Below, piece by piece: positions 1 to 14,900 of a stretch of 64,000 nucleotides of DNA. The stretch covers positions 7,070,001-7,134,000 of the forward strand of contig JAKCOZ010000008.1 in assembly GCA_022605955.1 (NCBI GenBank), written 5' to 3'. Below the pieces are notes generated by a model. The model was not told the DNA's origin, made no database searches, and saw only the letters and a program-made list of their open reading frames with translations. The number at the start of each line of letters is the position of its first letter. Position 1 is the first letter of the stretch. The stretch comes from Rallus limicola. Taxonomy: Eukaryota; Chordata; Aves; Gruiformes; Rallidae. Position numbers and translations under genes: made by a program.

Positions 1-2825
1 TAAGGGTTTATACTGCAAAACATTCAAGTCATGGAAAGTAGTACTGCACAGCTATTGCATGGTAAGAGTGCTGATGTGTTATATTACAGACGGTAAAATC
101 AGGGTATGAACCCCAAAAGTCAAAGACATTGTGAAAAAATTCATTTAAGAGCTTAAAAAAAAATGTAATTCCTCAAAATACGACTAAAATATTCATATTC
201 AGAGAGACCTTTCATGGCAGAACTATAACCTTTATAGCCAAAATGCCACTGCATGCTAGTTCCTGCTATTGCTATTTTAAAGCAGTTATGCTCAGTGTAT
301 GTTATGAAAGGGTTGGGTTTGGGAGGAGAAAAGAAATAGAAAAAAAGGTGTGGGGAGAGGCAAGAAAAAGGTACAAGTGTATTCCAGAAATCTTACAGAG
401 GCACAGATACCAACAGCATCTTTTGTGCATTTCTTGGCAATATCTGCTGTCTGTTTGGTTCTAGTATTAAAAGCAACACAAAGAAACCTCAACTATATAT
501 TGCATTTAACAATTCAGACTGCATCGGAAGACATTCAGACCTCTCTCTCCTGTGACTTACATCATGCTAAAAGAGCCCCTGATCAATATATTTGCCTTTT
601 GAAATTATATCCAGGTCAGCAAAGCTTGGAACTGAAAAAAAAAAACCAACCCCAAAAAACACCACCACCCCCCTCCTAAACCCCATCAACTAAAACCCCC
701 TATGCAGCACTGAAATATATTGGCAAGAGTACTCCCAACATATATACAACCATGAAACACATCTGCTCTGTATTCTGTGTGCTGGTTTTTTATGTGCCTG
801 TTTCAAAAACCATCTCTGCATATTTTTTAAATTTGTGGGTTTTCCCTCAAAATTAAAAAAAAATAAAAGTCTGTGTTAAACTCTAACCTAGGGGAGAAGT
901 TAAAGCAGTGTGAATACTACAGCTGTTACTTAACATCATATTTTAAATCTGCCACAGTGTTATCTGCAAGCTATTGTATCTTAGGTTATGAACATATTTC
1001 ATCATTGGGAATAAGAAAATAAAATCAGTGAGAGACCAGAAAGATGCAGAAGATGTGATGATAATCTTCCAAAACTGGGTGAGGCATTTGCCACACCTCC
1101 TCCTGGTAACTGTTACACATCCCTACACAGGAATGCAAATTTTGCAGCTAGGGCTCCTGAACATCCACTGCACAACTGACACCTCACATCACTGCTGGCT
1201 TGTAAGGAGATGATGTTTGAAAAAAAACCCAAAACAAACCAAAACCCAAAAACTTTCAAGGAAGAATCTTAATAGCTTTTTCAGGAGATGAAAAGGTACG
1301 TTACATCACTGATTCCAAGATAATTATTCTACCTGATGGTCCCTAAGATACTCAAATCAATTTTTAGAAACTGCATTCTCTCATGGTAAACTGAGACCTC
1401 TCCCAGAAATTAAATGTTTCTAGAGCACATCACAACCATGACAGGTTAAGCTTTGGCAAGATCTTGCTTTGTACTGATCACCAACCTAACTCAAGAACAT
1501 AGTCAGACAAGTCAAAATGCTCAATTCAACTCAGAACTTTAGATGTTTTTACATATATCATTTATGTATGTTGTTATACCATCTAGCTACATAAGTTACT
1601 TTTAAATTTCTTGTGCTGTAGGTTAGATTCTGACAACATTCATAGAGCAATTTTTCTGCAATAGAAAGTTGTCTGTCATCCCCCCCTCCCCAGTGACCAT
1701 GCTCTCTGACACACCTAACAGTATTGGGTCCTGAAGGGCTGCTGTTTGCCAGAAGTTCCCTGCTACCCAAATCCCTTTTTGCAGTTTTACCCCAGGTACA
1801 GTATATACAGCACAGGTTAATCATGAAGAGAAAAAAAAATATCTGTATTTAAATCTATTAATTCAGCTGTGTTGTATGGCAAGCAATGGTCAGGATCATA
1901 ATCCCTCTACAAAGCTATGTAATAAATTACTGACTTTTCTGAATTAAAAACCTGAAAACTCTCTCACATGTGTTAGAACTAGCTGCTTAAGGGAAGGAAA
2001 TGGTTGCTCATCATCTTCAAAAACAGGAGGAAAATTGTCCTTCCACAGGCTGAAATCTGACCACTGCTTTTCTCACAAACTCAACAAATATATCGAAGTA
2101 ATGCAAAACTATCTGTTCTTGTTTTAGTAGAATAAACAGAGAAGCCCAATGTATCAAAAATATGCTTTTAAAACATTGTCATAGTTTTTATGAAGCCTTG
2201 ACCTTTCCACCTCTACTGAAGCCACATGCTTGTTGTTGCAAAAAAAAAAAAAGTGGAAATCATTTGATTAAGGCATCCCCAATAAAGAGCAGAACTCAAC
2301 AGAGCAGGGAGAGAGGGAGTGCACAAACCAAGTCATTCTCATGAAAACCCTGATCCTGAAGCAGTAAAGTCACAAGCCAGTTCAGTGTAGGCAGGCTCAG
2401 ACCCTCAGAACTAACTGCTATTGCTCAGAGCAGCTGGAATTTGCTCTCCAAAGTTACCAACTGTAACATCCATCTCCAGTAAGATACTGATACTGACCAA
2501 AAAGAGAACAAAGAGCACAATATGTTCCTGTGATACCAAGACAGAGATACTGCTAATCAAATGTTACTCGTGTTTTGTGAGTGCAGCGAGTAGTTTAAGC
2601 TAAGTTTCAGTTAAGTGTAAGTGCTGCACTAACTGCACTTTTACAACACAGACCACCTCCCCCTCAACGTGAGAAACACTCTTAGGAATCAGCTGTTTCA
2701 TTTTTACTTACAAAGACTGGCAACTCTGCTCTGACACAACTAAACATGGTGAAAGCCAAGCAAAAACTCTTTATCTCCTCCTCTTCTGACTGAATATTTA
2801 GAAAACAGTAATAACATTTTCTTAC
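1..2825 (-). other. CCDC93: CCDC93 intron 19, partial
   Basis: A+T-rich sequence with short A/C-rich simple tracts (for example 1218-1254) and A or C runs. No exon, RNA gene or recognisable transposon was seen. The next exon must lie left of base 1. Confidence 0.8.
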
Positions 2826-2908
2826 CTCCTTTTCCAAATATACTTTCTTATCATCCAGTGTATTATAAAGAGTAAAGAACTGCTTCGTTTCTTTGTGAGT
2901 TGCTGAGA
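2826..2908 (-). CDS. CCDC93: CCDC93 exon 19 (residues 494-521), last exon in window
   Basis: An 83-base exon that completes a Val codon, then reads [21 protein letters not shown] and VYLEKE. Donor GTAAGA at 2825-2820 shows that the coding region continues leftward. I found no match to the remaining C-terminal residues between 1 and 2820. Confidence 0.97.
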
Positions 2909-5900
2909 CTGCAAACAAAAAAAGGGTAGAATAATAAAAGAGCAGTGAAATGGAATCTGTAATAATACTTCCTAGGCTTCATATAACATACTTTCCACTA
3001 TCAATAATGGAACACACTTCTTAATACATTCTGGAAGAATATTTCCTCTGCAAGTAAATCTCCCGCAGGGTTTGCAGCTATCAGATTTTATGAGAACAAC
3101 ACAGCTCAGTGTTTAAATTAAGCCTCAGCTGCTGACAGGCCTTTCTGCAAACATATGCTGGCACCATCAGCTGTCTTTCCTTACCAGTCTTGCTCTTCCT
3201 TCCTGCCTAAGCTTTACACTTACACCATACATGACTGCTAACAGTTGCCCTTGCATAGCTTGCCTGTAGTTGACAAAAATTATTACAGTTAATATGTTAA
3301 GCACTGCCTAGAATCTTGAACCTGGAAAAAACTGTATGGATTAAAAAAACCAAAAAAGATAAAATGATTTAAAAATGAAAGTTATTCCAGAGGTCATGAT
3401 TACACCAGATAAACCTGAGTGACATCACACTCATTACATTAAACACTGACAGCTAACAAGTTACAGTCTTTAAATAAAACCTTTAGTGAACTGATACGCT
3501 GAATTAAGCTTCTGAATGGAACTATGTACAGATGGCATGACCTTCTCATGTCATGTCATTGAACATCCACATTTTTGAAGTCCAGCTTTTGATTTGTACA
3601 AGCCCAACAGCAACCCAGAGCCTAGGGTTGAGTGTTTCAGTCACAGAAATCCAGCAGTGGTTGCTACTTCAGCAGCAAAATGTTCTGGACCAAGAGCTTT
3701 CCCACTGCCACAGTGACTGTAACACATGGTCTGCACATGCTGGAATCCTGGGAAGCACAGCGAGTACTGTGAGCCTGAAAGCAGAGGAATTCAGGAGGGC
3801 CTGTGACAGGTTGACAGATTAGTAAGGGCTACTCAGTGGTGCCACAGAGATTATCCAAATGCTGAAACCAGGCTGTGGTTTGAAAAACTGCATGGGAAGA
3901 AGGATCACCTACAGGCTTGCTTCATGTGTGCTCTCTTAGTTCAGTTTTTGCATGACTTGCCGCTGCCAAATGGAAAAGGTCTTTCCCAAACCCTTTCATT
4001 CCCGCAGCTCTTCCCCTTCCTGCAGTAGCTCTGGTAGTCACAGATCCTTTAAGAGTGGATTCCACATAGCAACCCATAAGAGAACTTCTCAGGATTTCAA
4101 TTGCATTGGAAAATTGTACAGCTCATGGAGCCTTCTGGGCACCCACCAGAGCCCAGATAAAATAAGACAGTGAAAGAAGAGGAAGGAGGAGTCAATTGGC
4201 TCATTGTTTCTCTGGAAATCACAGCTTTGTGTTTTCAAGGGAAGAGTCTTCAGTTAGGTCAAAAATAAAGCAGGGAGTACTGGGACTTAAGAGCACTCTA
4301 TGACAGAATCACTGAGGTTGGAAGGCATCTTGAAGACTTTCTTATCCACCACCCTTGGATCAAAGTTCAAAAAACCCAGTTTTTGGAAACTGAAGACCTC
4401 CTGAACCCAGACAAATGAAAAGCCTCTAAAAAATACTACAGTTCACAGAAAGCCTTGCTAGAGATTTTCAGGTCATTTTCTCAGAAGCCTAACCTGTACA
4501 ATGCACATTTCCAGCCACGACTGAGCACTTTATCCTAAGTCACTGAATTTTATGGGACAAATACATGCAAAAAATCTTAAATCTACACTCAAAGCTGCAG
4601 AAGTCTTTGACCTTAATCTTTCTGTACTTCCTACATAAATGAAGCCCCTTCTGAGGGGCTTCTGAGCAGGTAGACACTCTGACCATAGGTTATTTGTCTG
4701 AATTAACTGAGATGTGACAGAGAAAACAATCTATAGAACATTTAATGCAAGACAACAAAGTTGTCTTTGTAGCTGGACTTGCTTAAATAAACCACGTGGC
4801 AGTAAGAATCAAAGGGGGGGACAGAAGTACTGGTCTGAAGTAGTACATTTATTCCATGAACTGAGCTAGGCAGCACACAGCTGTCACTAGAGATGCCTCA
4901 ACAGGGCAAAGGATTTAAATCACTGATAATTTTATAACCACTCAGCCTTCAAGAGGTTGGTTCACACACATATATTTCATAAAAAGGGAGTATCTTTAAA
5001 ACATTAGCTAATTCTTCTGGTTGGAAACTTGTTTTAGCTTATGCTAATACACAAGCTACATTAAATATAACACCAGTAAGCATACTGGCCTGTTATCAGT
5101 TTAATGGAACAACTTTAAGATTTACATGCTCCACGTTCAGTTTGCATGCTCCATAGCATCCGGGCACAGCAAATGCATAACTAAGAGCACATCTGCCATT
5201 TATCATAAAAAAAAAGTTAAAGACAATTTGTACTCTGATCCCTCTCCAAGATGTTGCAGAATATTTATAAATCAAAAATGAAAGAAAATAATCCCTTCAA
5301 GAAATCACTTTTACTCTGTAGTTCCTGACATAGTTTGGTTCAGAACCTGAACCTGATGTCAGTCATAAGCAATGAAAGCAATCTAATGTTAGGAGCAATT
5401 GTCCTGGTTTGGGTAGGGATAGAGTTCATTACAGGATTCAAGTTTACAGCAGCCCTATTTGTAAATGGTCAGTTAAGGACTTTGTATATGCATTGGTCAT
5501 TAATCTAAATGACTGAACCCCTTGCAAAGTTTACTCCAGAGATCTTCTGCATCAGGTTTCACCCTCAGGCGACAGTTCTTACAGCATAAAACCTTGATCA
5601 TTGGGTGTGAAACATGAATACTGAAAGACCCCTAAAATACAGGAAAATTAGCAAGTGTTGTTGTTACATGCCATATCCTTAAAATGCAATTGCCCTCCTT
5701 CCGGGGCTTTAGCCTTCAGCAGGATGTTCCTGCTTGATATACATACCCTGACTGTAAAGTTCAATAAATCTCTTCTGATACTGTGTTAGCTCAGCTCGGC
5801 TGGGTACTTCATCAATCTTGCGTTGTAAAATGGCTATTTCTCTGTTTCTTCGTGCCTGAATAGAAAGTTAGGAGGGGAGAAAACAAAGCCTCTTCTTGTT

Positions 5901-8900
5901 CTCGTCTTCAAATTGATTAAGGTCCCCCCCAGCAATACTTTTTTAAACTAAATAATTAATTTTTTTCAAAAGTGTTGGCAGAGGCTCAATTTTTTTGCAA
6001 TTGATTTGTGACAGAAAAAAAAATTTAAAAATTAAACCAGAAAAGTATTAGAAGTTACAAGATAAGGAAAACATCAGTACATTTGTACATGTAAATTTAC
6101 AGTTACTCACCAATAACAGACGGATCTTTTGAAGTTTCTCTTTCTCAGTTTTGTACTGCTGTTCTATGATCTTATTTGGCTCCTAGAATTCAAGGACACA
6201 AAACCCTTGTAGCATTGCTGTAACATGTGAGAGCTGCAGTGTAAAAATGTGGAGACTGTGTTTTCTTTATGTGTCTACCTTCTATTTAACAGCTCCCATA
6301 ACAACACCACCATTTATTGTTTGGGCTTTTTTAACCATGATACATAATCTGCATTAAAAACCTGACATCATCTACTGTAAGAAAGTGCATTTTGTAGGCT
6401 TTGAAGCCTTTGATGTTTTTGTTTTTAGGAACTGACAGTAGTTTTTCCTGCTGCAGGATTAAGGATAAACATGGCCCAGGACAGAACGCTCTGAAATGTA
6501 TTCTGGATTTCCTGGATTGGGGACTTGAAGTTTTTGTTCTCTCTCATTTAAAAATTTAGGATTTAGGTTTACATTTTAATTTTTTCATGCTGTGTTCAGA
6601 AGGACCGTAGCACCATGGAACCTGTAATCTACTTAATCTCAAATATATAAATGTATCAAACATTCACCCACTGTAACATGAGTAACTCAAGCTTTTCCTT
6701 TTCTGTTCATTTGTTATTCATTGCCATCAGTCTGGGTGTATTCGTGTTAAAGCCTAACTTCTGACAGCTGCTCACGGCAGGCAATGTCCTGAGCCACTAA
6801 AAACTTCTGCTTTCATCCTTCAAATAAATCCACTTCTAAGGAAAAAAAAAACCAACCTAAATAAACAAGCTTTCTGAGGAAGACCTGTTTTTGTCAGAGG
6901 TATGTGCTGCTCTGCTCAACATCCAGAAATTCTTCTCTGGTACTACAAAGAAAGAAGTAAAAGTCTCAAAAGCATCTATGGGTTAGCCCCACAGGTGCTA
7001 CAAGAATAATGAAGCCTACTACAGCTATTTTTACGTTTATTAGCCTGAACTGTGGCTTTACCAGTGCTGCAGAATAAAATTTTTCAGAGATTGCAATGGA
7101 TACTTCAATGCTTTCAAGTACATGCCAGAAGTCAGCAGGTCCTAAAGCAGCATTTTAAAACACAAACTGAAAATAAACACTTAGACATTTGCTATTTACC
7201 TGTTCCTCCCCATTTTCTGCTGCCTCGGCCTTCAAATTCTCAATATTTTGTTGAAGTCTCTCCATTTCTTCCTTTAAAACAGCAACAACAAAAGAGTTCA
7301 CATCACTTTTGAGATCTGTCCTCTTGCTGGGGGAGGGAAGGAAGCTCATCAACGTACAACTCAAAATCGGAGCTGACCACACACTGTATTTAAATTTGTA
7401 AGATTCAACAGCATTGCCTGCTTAAAGGTAAGGCATCCATTGTCATTTATTACACAGAGCTGTCTGGTTTTGTCAGAGACAGGAACAGATTTATTTCTTA
7501 CTTGCAAATACACTAAGACAACTAATGAGCAACACAGAAAAGGAAGTGAAGGAATATTACAGAAGTGACAACATGACACAAGGCTGCAACATTCATAAAA
7601 ATGAACAAACCTAGTTACTTGCAAGGCAATTTCCATTTAGTTTCCTTCAGAGCTTTCCAAAGGAATGTATGTGGGAAAATGAGGTTCCTATGCTCAGTCT
7701 TCACCTCAAGGCACTATTTCTTTCTATTCCATTAAAACCCATTCACTAATTTTTAAAAACAGAATGAAAACAATTCACTCCAATCCTATTTTAGGCAGTC
7801 CATATTGGACAATAAAAAAACCCAGTAGTTAAGCAGTGAAACTGAAACATGCTTTGACTCCTTCGGTGGCCTGCCAGGATCCTTCATGGAGCCTTTCTCT
7901 TTGGCACTGTCCCACTCCTGGGGTCACTGCTGACTGCATTATCCAAGAAGAGATGATCTGTTTCAGGCTGTGAACAGCACAGATGGGAATATAGTACAGC
8001 CCAGTCTCAAACTTACCTTTTAGTGCTTCATATCAACACACCCCAAGCTGCTCGGAGCAGAATGGAATTGGGAATGAGAAGAGCCACAATTGTGACCAAT
8101 TCAAAGCTAACCAGGAACTGCCCTTTTTATTAAGGAATGCCTGGCACAACAGAACACCAAAGGCCACACTAACTCAGAGGCCTTGGCAGCCTGCCTTACA
8201 CCTCCCTGCCTCAGTCCATGGGGAGAGTTCTCGTGGTAAATCCAGTTGCAACCTCCTTGGCCATCAGCCTTGCTGTAGATAGGATACACTGCAGAACTGG
8301 GCAACTGTCCATAATTCTGCTGCAAATCAAGCTGGGCAGCAATAATCAGTGTGAACCTGGAAATACCAGCAAGTGGTAGGGAGGGGGACAGACGGATGGC
8401 AAACAGGGACACACAACATGATGACAAATCGGGAAGAAGTACAGTTCTTATTTACCAAGTTTTAAATTAACCCTTATATAAGAAGCTAAAACTTACCCTA
8501 CAGTGTGCTTTGAACTCTTGTTCCTGGCTTTTTAGGTTTTCATTCATGGCCACCAGTGCTCGCAGACTCTGTAATACACTAAATTTGAAGATCCAGTAAG
8601 CCACATTAGATTTTTAGTTTCTAATTTAAACAGATGGAGAACTAAAAGGCAAGCTTAGTTCTAAATACATTTTCCATAAAATCTGTGTAAATTAAAACCC
8701 CAAATGTCACCACTAATATACTAAGGTCAAAATAAAAATGTACTTTTATACAGAGTATTTTGATGGTTCTGCTATATTCTAACCTCATTATTGTGGGAGT
8801 TTTGAGTGAGCCTGGTATTTAATTTATGTGAGATGAAGACTTCCAATATGAAGAAAATAAAAGCAGGCAGGCCTCATCTGCTTGTCAAATGTGTCTAGGG

Positions 8901-11900
8901 TTCTGCTTTAAACGCCCACAATTATTTTCTACCACAGACTGAGACTTTTCATTCTGACTACATACTATGGTAATATTTTCCTGTCTTTGGAAAGCAAACT
9001 AGAGAGTTGCTTAATTTTTAAATGCTAGCTATTTGTTTAGATTGACAATACAGAAAACATTGAATGATTCATCTTAGAACCACCATTTTTCAGCATTTCA
9101 AAGGCCACAAAGGAAGAAGCTTACCTAGAATCTGCTTGGGATTCTATTGTTTCCAGTGCTGCCAATTCCTTGTCCAACTTTTCACCGTAACTCTTAACCT
9201 AAGGGTTGCAATTATTGATACACTGAAACGCACTTCCACACAGATAATGATTCACAGTTCTCAAGCTTTCTCACACCATGGGATTCACCATTTAGTACAT
9301 CCCTCCACTAACTGAACACCTCAAAAACAATTCAGCCAGAACCAGCTCAGAAGAACAAAGAATGATTACCTCAGTTAATGTCTTTTTTGCTTCGGTACAT
9401 TTTGCCTGCAGATCAGAGCATTTAGCTTGCAACTGTGATGAAAGAGAAAGAAAAGAGTTTGATTCTATATTCACCCTAATTACACCTGTAATGGAAAATA
9501 GCAGCATTTGCTCTGTTAATAGTGGCTGTCTACAACAGGCCAACCATCACAGACACTGGCTTTTCTTGTCATCTGATTCCCAAAATAGTAACAGCCAACA
9601 TTTTCTACCTGACCATCTAGATTCTGTCCCAGAATAAACAGCACCTTTTACAAACTGGATGCCAACAGCATGGTAGCTTATCAGACAGAATCTCTGTTCA
9701 ACGTTATTTAGCCTGGCTGTACTCATGTAGTTTCACACCAGGCTAAGAAGATTTTGCTCTTCTCCAAATAAGTTAGGGTGGTCCAGGACTTGCAGAGAAG
9801 TGCCACAGCACCATACCATAGCCCTGTCCCTACTGAATAACCACATTGGTTTATGACTTTCTTTTCTGTAACTAAGGAAAGTCTAATAAGAAGGCAGTTA
9901 GAAAAATGCCACTGGGTATTTCACTTGTTAAATAGTTTACAGAGGCCAATTTTAGAAGAACATCCCTCTCTGAAGTCTGTACAATTGAAGGTAACATTAC
10001 AGAAGGTAAAAACCAGAAAGTGCACGTTTGATTTTTGTTCCACTTCTCTTCATCTGGTTTATTTGCTGCTCACAACACAGAGCTGTGACTCACTCATCTC
10101 TTTCTATGAAAAGAAGTATTTTTCATTCTTTTTCATATTTTTCACCAATAATTCACGAGTAGAATGAATTCCAACTAGTTGACAAAAAGCCTCCAGTCTA
10201 CATCTCATGAAAACTGACATAAAGACCTGTTTGCTATGAGAATTCCTGCCAAAACTTATTGCAGTAGTGAAGCCAGAACTTCACATTTAAAAAAAATAAA
10301 TTTTAAAGACAGGGTCTTGATTGTCATGGACTTCAAAAGCTGTCTTTGGCAAGAGGAGAGACATCAGCCAGGAAATTTGTACTTAACTAAAGTGATAACA
10401 AGGATTATATTTGGCTTATAGCTGTCAGCACTTTTTTCCTCCCCATATAAACACATAGCACAGAGACTGTTATGCACTGGAAATAATCAACACAGAATTA
10501 AAGGGCCCTCCATTGTTAAAATAGGAAATAGCATGATAACACCTTTACTTCAGTTTTCCTGTGGATTGTGAAGTTAGTTCAGCACTTAACAGTAAATATG
10601 TAATGAAGTAAGAACTCTACCAATTTTGTGGGGTTTACAGCCATGTCTCCTCCCCACCCCAAACTGCTTTCCTCCTCAGCAGTATGTGAAAAGCAAGCAA
10701 GCACAGCCATTCATTACAGGGACAGTACTAAAGGAAGGAACTTGCACCAGGCATACAAATGTAACCCACTAAACATGTATCTAGTTATAGGAAAATTCTG
10801 TGTTACTAATTCAGCAGCCACACTATGCTACCATTCTGTAGAGTGCAAAAGCCATCTGCTACAGAAAAGATGCTTTTGAACATTTCAGTCATTGAGACTG
10901 CATACTGACGCTGGCAGATCCTTTCTGCTTTCCAGATCATTACAGAATAGCTGCAAAAGCTACTAACAACTGCTAAACTTGTTCACCAGCCTCTCTTTCT
11001 GCTCAACTAGGCAAGAAAGATCAAGAAAACAGTGTGGCCAGAGAAGCATGCCAGTGCGCTCTTAAAAAGATTTTCATTTTGGCAATCTGAGCTAGCTGCT
11101 GCAGTTCCCTAATGCCACTCTTATTACACTTTATAATTATGGTAGGGAATTCCAGTTGTACCTAGGCTGTTGTCCACAAAATGAAGCTTGAGCTGGCTGC
11201 TGCCAAGAACACAGACTGTTCATTCTCACACTGAAAGGGCCGTGGTGCAGCGTTCTAGCTTCTGTACACTCAAACTGAGCAGGCCTCCAGTAGGTCTGCA
11301 GAAAAAACTGCAGATGGATGTGAACTGGTGGACATACACCAACCTGTGTTTAAAATCCACTGAACTGTATATGAACATCCCTTAACCTGAGCAAACATTC
11401 CCCCCGCCTCATACCACAGGGCAGAGTAATCCTTTGCCAGTCATGACAACAAAGCTTGGTATCTACAACAGGCTTGCAACCTGCCAGCTCAGAGTGGATG
11501 CTGAGAGAGCCTACATCTGTCTCCACACTACAATATACACAGAGCACATCTGTATCTCCCTTCATATCTATTTGTCTTTGAGCCTTTGTGATTTAAAGGA
11601 AGAGCTGCAGTACAATAGAAATGTACAGCAATGACTTAGGATACACTTCTTTTCCCCTCTTGTAAAATTCCAAAGATCTCATTCTGTAATTTATGTTTCT
11701 ACTTCAGGAAAAACTCTCAAACTAGCATAGGAATTCAGGCAGGATTTAACTCCCTGTAAACCCATATTATGATTTTGGAAGCCTGACACCTCAGTCTGCA
11801 TTTAAATGCCAGGTATTATCAGTATTTTATTAACAGGGTATCAAACTTATGTTCAACAGAAACAGACATGAAAAATTCCTATTACCAAAGTGTAAATAAA

Positions 11901-14900
11901 CTAAAATAACCTCAATCAACAAAGTGAAAACAAAAAAAAACAAACCATAAGGGGAGTATAATTCATTTCAGTATATCATAATACTTTTTATTATTTTGCT
12001 CTAGAATGCATAGGAATTGTGACAGACGTGGTTTACATTCAACATGCAGTGCCAATAATAACTGGAGTGTTGTTGACAATGAAAAAATATGCTATTTTTA
12101 ACTGATGGGCCAGGGGGCAACACAGAAACACATCAGTTTAAGAAGAACAAAACTAGTTTTGCATCTTTCAAAGGAAATGCATTTTAATATTTACTATTTA
12201 AAACACTGCCATATCTATCTTTGGAAAGTCCTTTGTTTCGTGAAATAAATTAAGAACCTGTGCCTGTTCTTCATAAAACGTTTTACTAAACTTAGGAAAA
12301 AAAAACCCAAAACAAGGGAGAAACAAAGAACAGGACAGACAGTCATTCCATCATCTGTGCATGTTTTATTTCCATAGATTTGTTTAAAATTATTATTTGA
12401 CTGCTAGTCAGACTTCAAAAAATGGTTCACAGCATATGAGGCATGCTGAGAGGAGATGTAAAGAATATCTATCCACTCAAAACTTAAGACTTTATTGCAC
12501 TGTTAGAGACTGCTTTATTCTCATTTTAAAAAAAGTCAGGCTCAGTAAGTGGCTGAAGAGGAATGTTTGAAATCTAGTGCTGCCATAATTACACCATAGC
12601 AGGTAAAGCTTTAAAAGCTATTATTCTTTTACCTTTGTAGTTTGCAAGACTAGACATATTGATGTCTCAAAGTGTGCCATACAAACACTTGATCGTTTGA
12701 AGCCCCTGTTCCCCCAAATGTAACCAGTAAAGCCAGTTGAGATGTAAGGTGTTAAGATGTTACTGGCAAGAGCAGAGCAAAACAAAAGGCAGATGAAGGC
12801 TGCTGAAGCAGTGCTGTGACAGAGTCTCAACTGCAGAAGTCAACAGCAACAGTCTTTCCTCAAGTACTACTTGTTTTTTGGCAAGCTCTTGCAAGACTCT
12901 GGTGCAGTATGTTTTCATCAGAGTCTGCTAGCTAAAGATGGCATGGTGCTGATTGCAGCAGTATGCATAATTAAAAACAGCATTTCATCAATGGCATAGC
13001 TTTTCCACTTATGCTTTTCTGAGTTTAAAGTTTAAATGGCAATGACATTAAGAAGGTTGAAATACAAGAATGGTGGTTCTTACTGTTATTTGCATATGAA
13101 CATCAGTCACAAAATTCAAGAGTCTTTTCCCCTAAGACAAATGTGAAGATGCAAACCAGGCAGTGCTGTACAAAACACCCTCAACAAATAAGCAAAAACC
13201 CACTGATAGAAGCTAACACAAGGACAGGAAGAGATAAAAATCACTTGGAGCTTATTTTAGAATTGTCTTCCTGAACTGTTCCTTGGAACTGTGAAAAGAA
13301 CCCATTCAACACTACAGCTAACAAGTCAAATGGAGATGATATTTTGTTTTTCTGAGAGAGATGTATGCAAAAAGAAACCAGAAAAGCATGTTTTGATTAG
13401 CTACCCCCCTCCTCACAGACAGGGCTACACAATTTTTTAATACAAAACCAGCCACGCTGTCTTAGTAGTAATAGATGTGCAAGACAGACATTCAGAGATG
13501 CTGAAATGAACATTCAGCCTAACAGAGTTCTGGTACAGAAGACAGCTTGCAAATACTTACCTCTTCCAGGAGTTTGGTTTTCTGCAAAATCTGCTTATTT
13601 AGAGATACCACCTTCCTTCTGTGTTGTTGGGCAGCTCCAAGCCGTTCTGGGCGCTCCTCAGCAGAAAGCTCAGATTGCTAAAACAAACAGTAACACCCAG
13701 TTGAACCTCCTCCCATTACTGTTTACTGCTTCAGTAGCTCACAAAATGCCAAAGTGGGACACACCTGTAATGATCCTTATCAAGAACTGTGTCCCACTCT
13801 TTATCAGGGAGCGTAGTGACAGGGCAAGGAATAATGGGTTTAAACTAAAAGAGGGCAGATTTAGAAGAAATATTAGAAAAAAAACCCTCTCTATAATAAG
13901 GGCAGAGGGACACTGGCATGGGTTGCCCAGCGAAGCTGTAGCTGTCCCCTCCCTGGCAGTGTTCAAGGCCAGGCTGGATGAGGCTAGTGGAAAGTGTCCC
14001 TGCCCATGGCAGGGAGTTGGAACTAGATGCTCTTTAAGGTCCCTCCTAACCCAAACCACTCCGTGGTTCTATGAAAGGGGCCAGAAGTATTCTTGTCCAG
14101 GAATAACATACTAGAAACTGTAGATTTGCAGTAGAAAAAAAGTATGATTAAGAATAAGTGACAGCTGGATGTCTAAGTGATTATTTGCCTAAACATTTTT
14201 ACCTTTTGAAAGGCCTCACTAACACTTACATCCATCTGTTGTAGCAATTTGCTTCATGCACTCAAAGCTTCTTTTTCCAGTTAATTAATTTTCCAATATT
14301 TTGTTAGAAAAACCAGTTAATTTCCAACTACTTCAGGTGCTGATCTGCAGAGTCTGTCAAAGACTTCAATACCAAGTACTTTTTGGATAATTACCAAATG
14401 TTGACAACCACAACAATATGTAATCAACGAAAATGTTACAAGAAATACTCTTCACTCATAGTTGCTCCTGGTATCCACTCTAGGCAGATGGATAAGTAGG
14501 TCTTTGCCAACAGCTTAATTTTAAATGAAAATGAGGCAAAACCTGCCTTCCCCTCTTCCATCTTCTGTTATTCATATTAAAGAACAGCTGAATAATTTGT
14601 TATACTCATATCTACAGAAAGAAAAGACCAATTCTGACTTCTTACCCTAAAGAATTCCCAAGCTTTCCATTTTTAGGAAAGCAAAAAAATGCATCTAAAC
14701 AACACCTGTAAGACTGAACTATTCAATAAATACTCAGATTTACTTATTCCTCTAATTATTTAGTTAAGATCACACTCCCTTGTCATGTCTCACAGTCACA
14801 CTCGGCATACAATCAGCCTTTCTCATATGCAGATCAAGAGAACTGGAGACACAGGAAACATGAGCAAAACCAGTCTAACACTGATCTAGCAGAAATAGTA

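Noticed and set aside
1218..1254. A/C-rich tracts here and at 26838-26890
   Set aside because: Low-complexity simple sequence without regular array structure; not a telomere-like, CRISPR or satellite repeat.
1..2820. Remaining C-terminal exons of CCDC93
   Set aside because: No minus-strand segment here matches the expected C-terminal coiled coil with proper splice sites; they should lie left of base 1.
13506..14114. 202-codon plus-strand open frame
   Set aside because: It reads antisense through CCDC93 exon 12 and then through the CR1 tail, so both parts are explained by other features.
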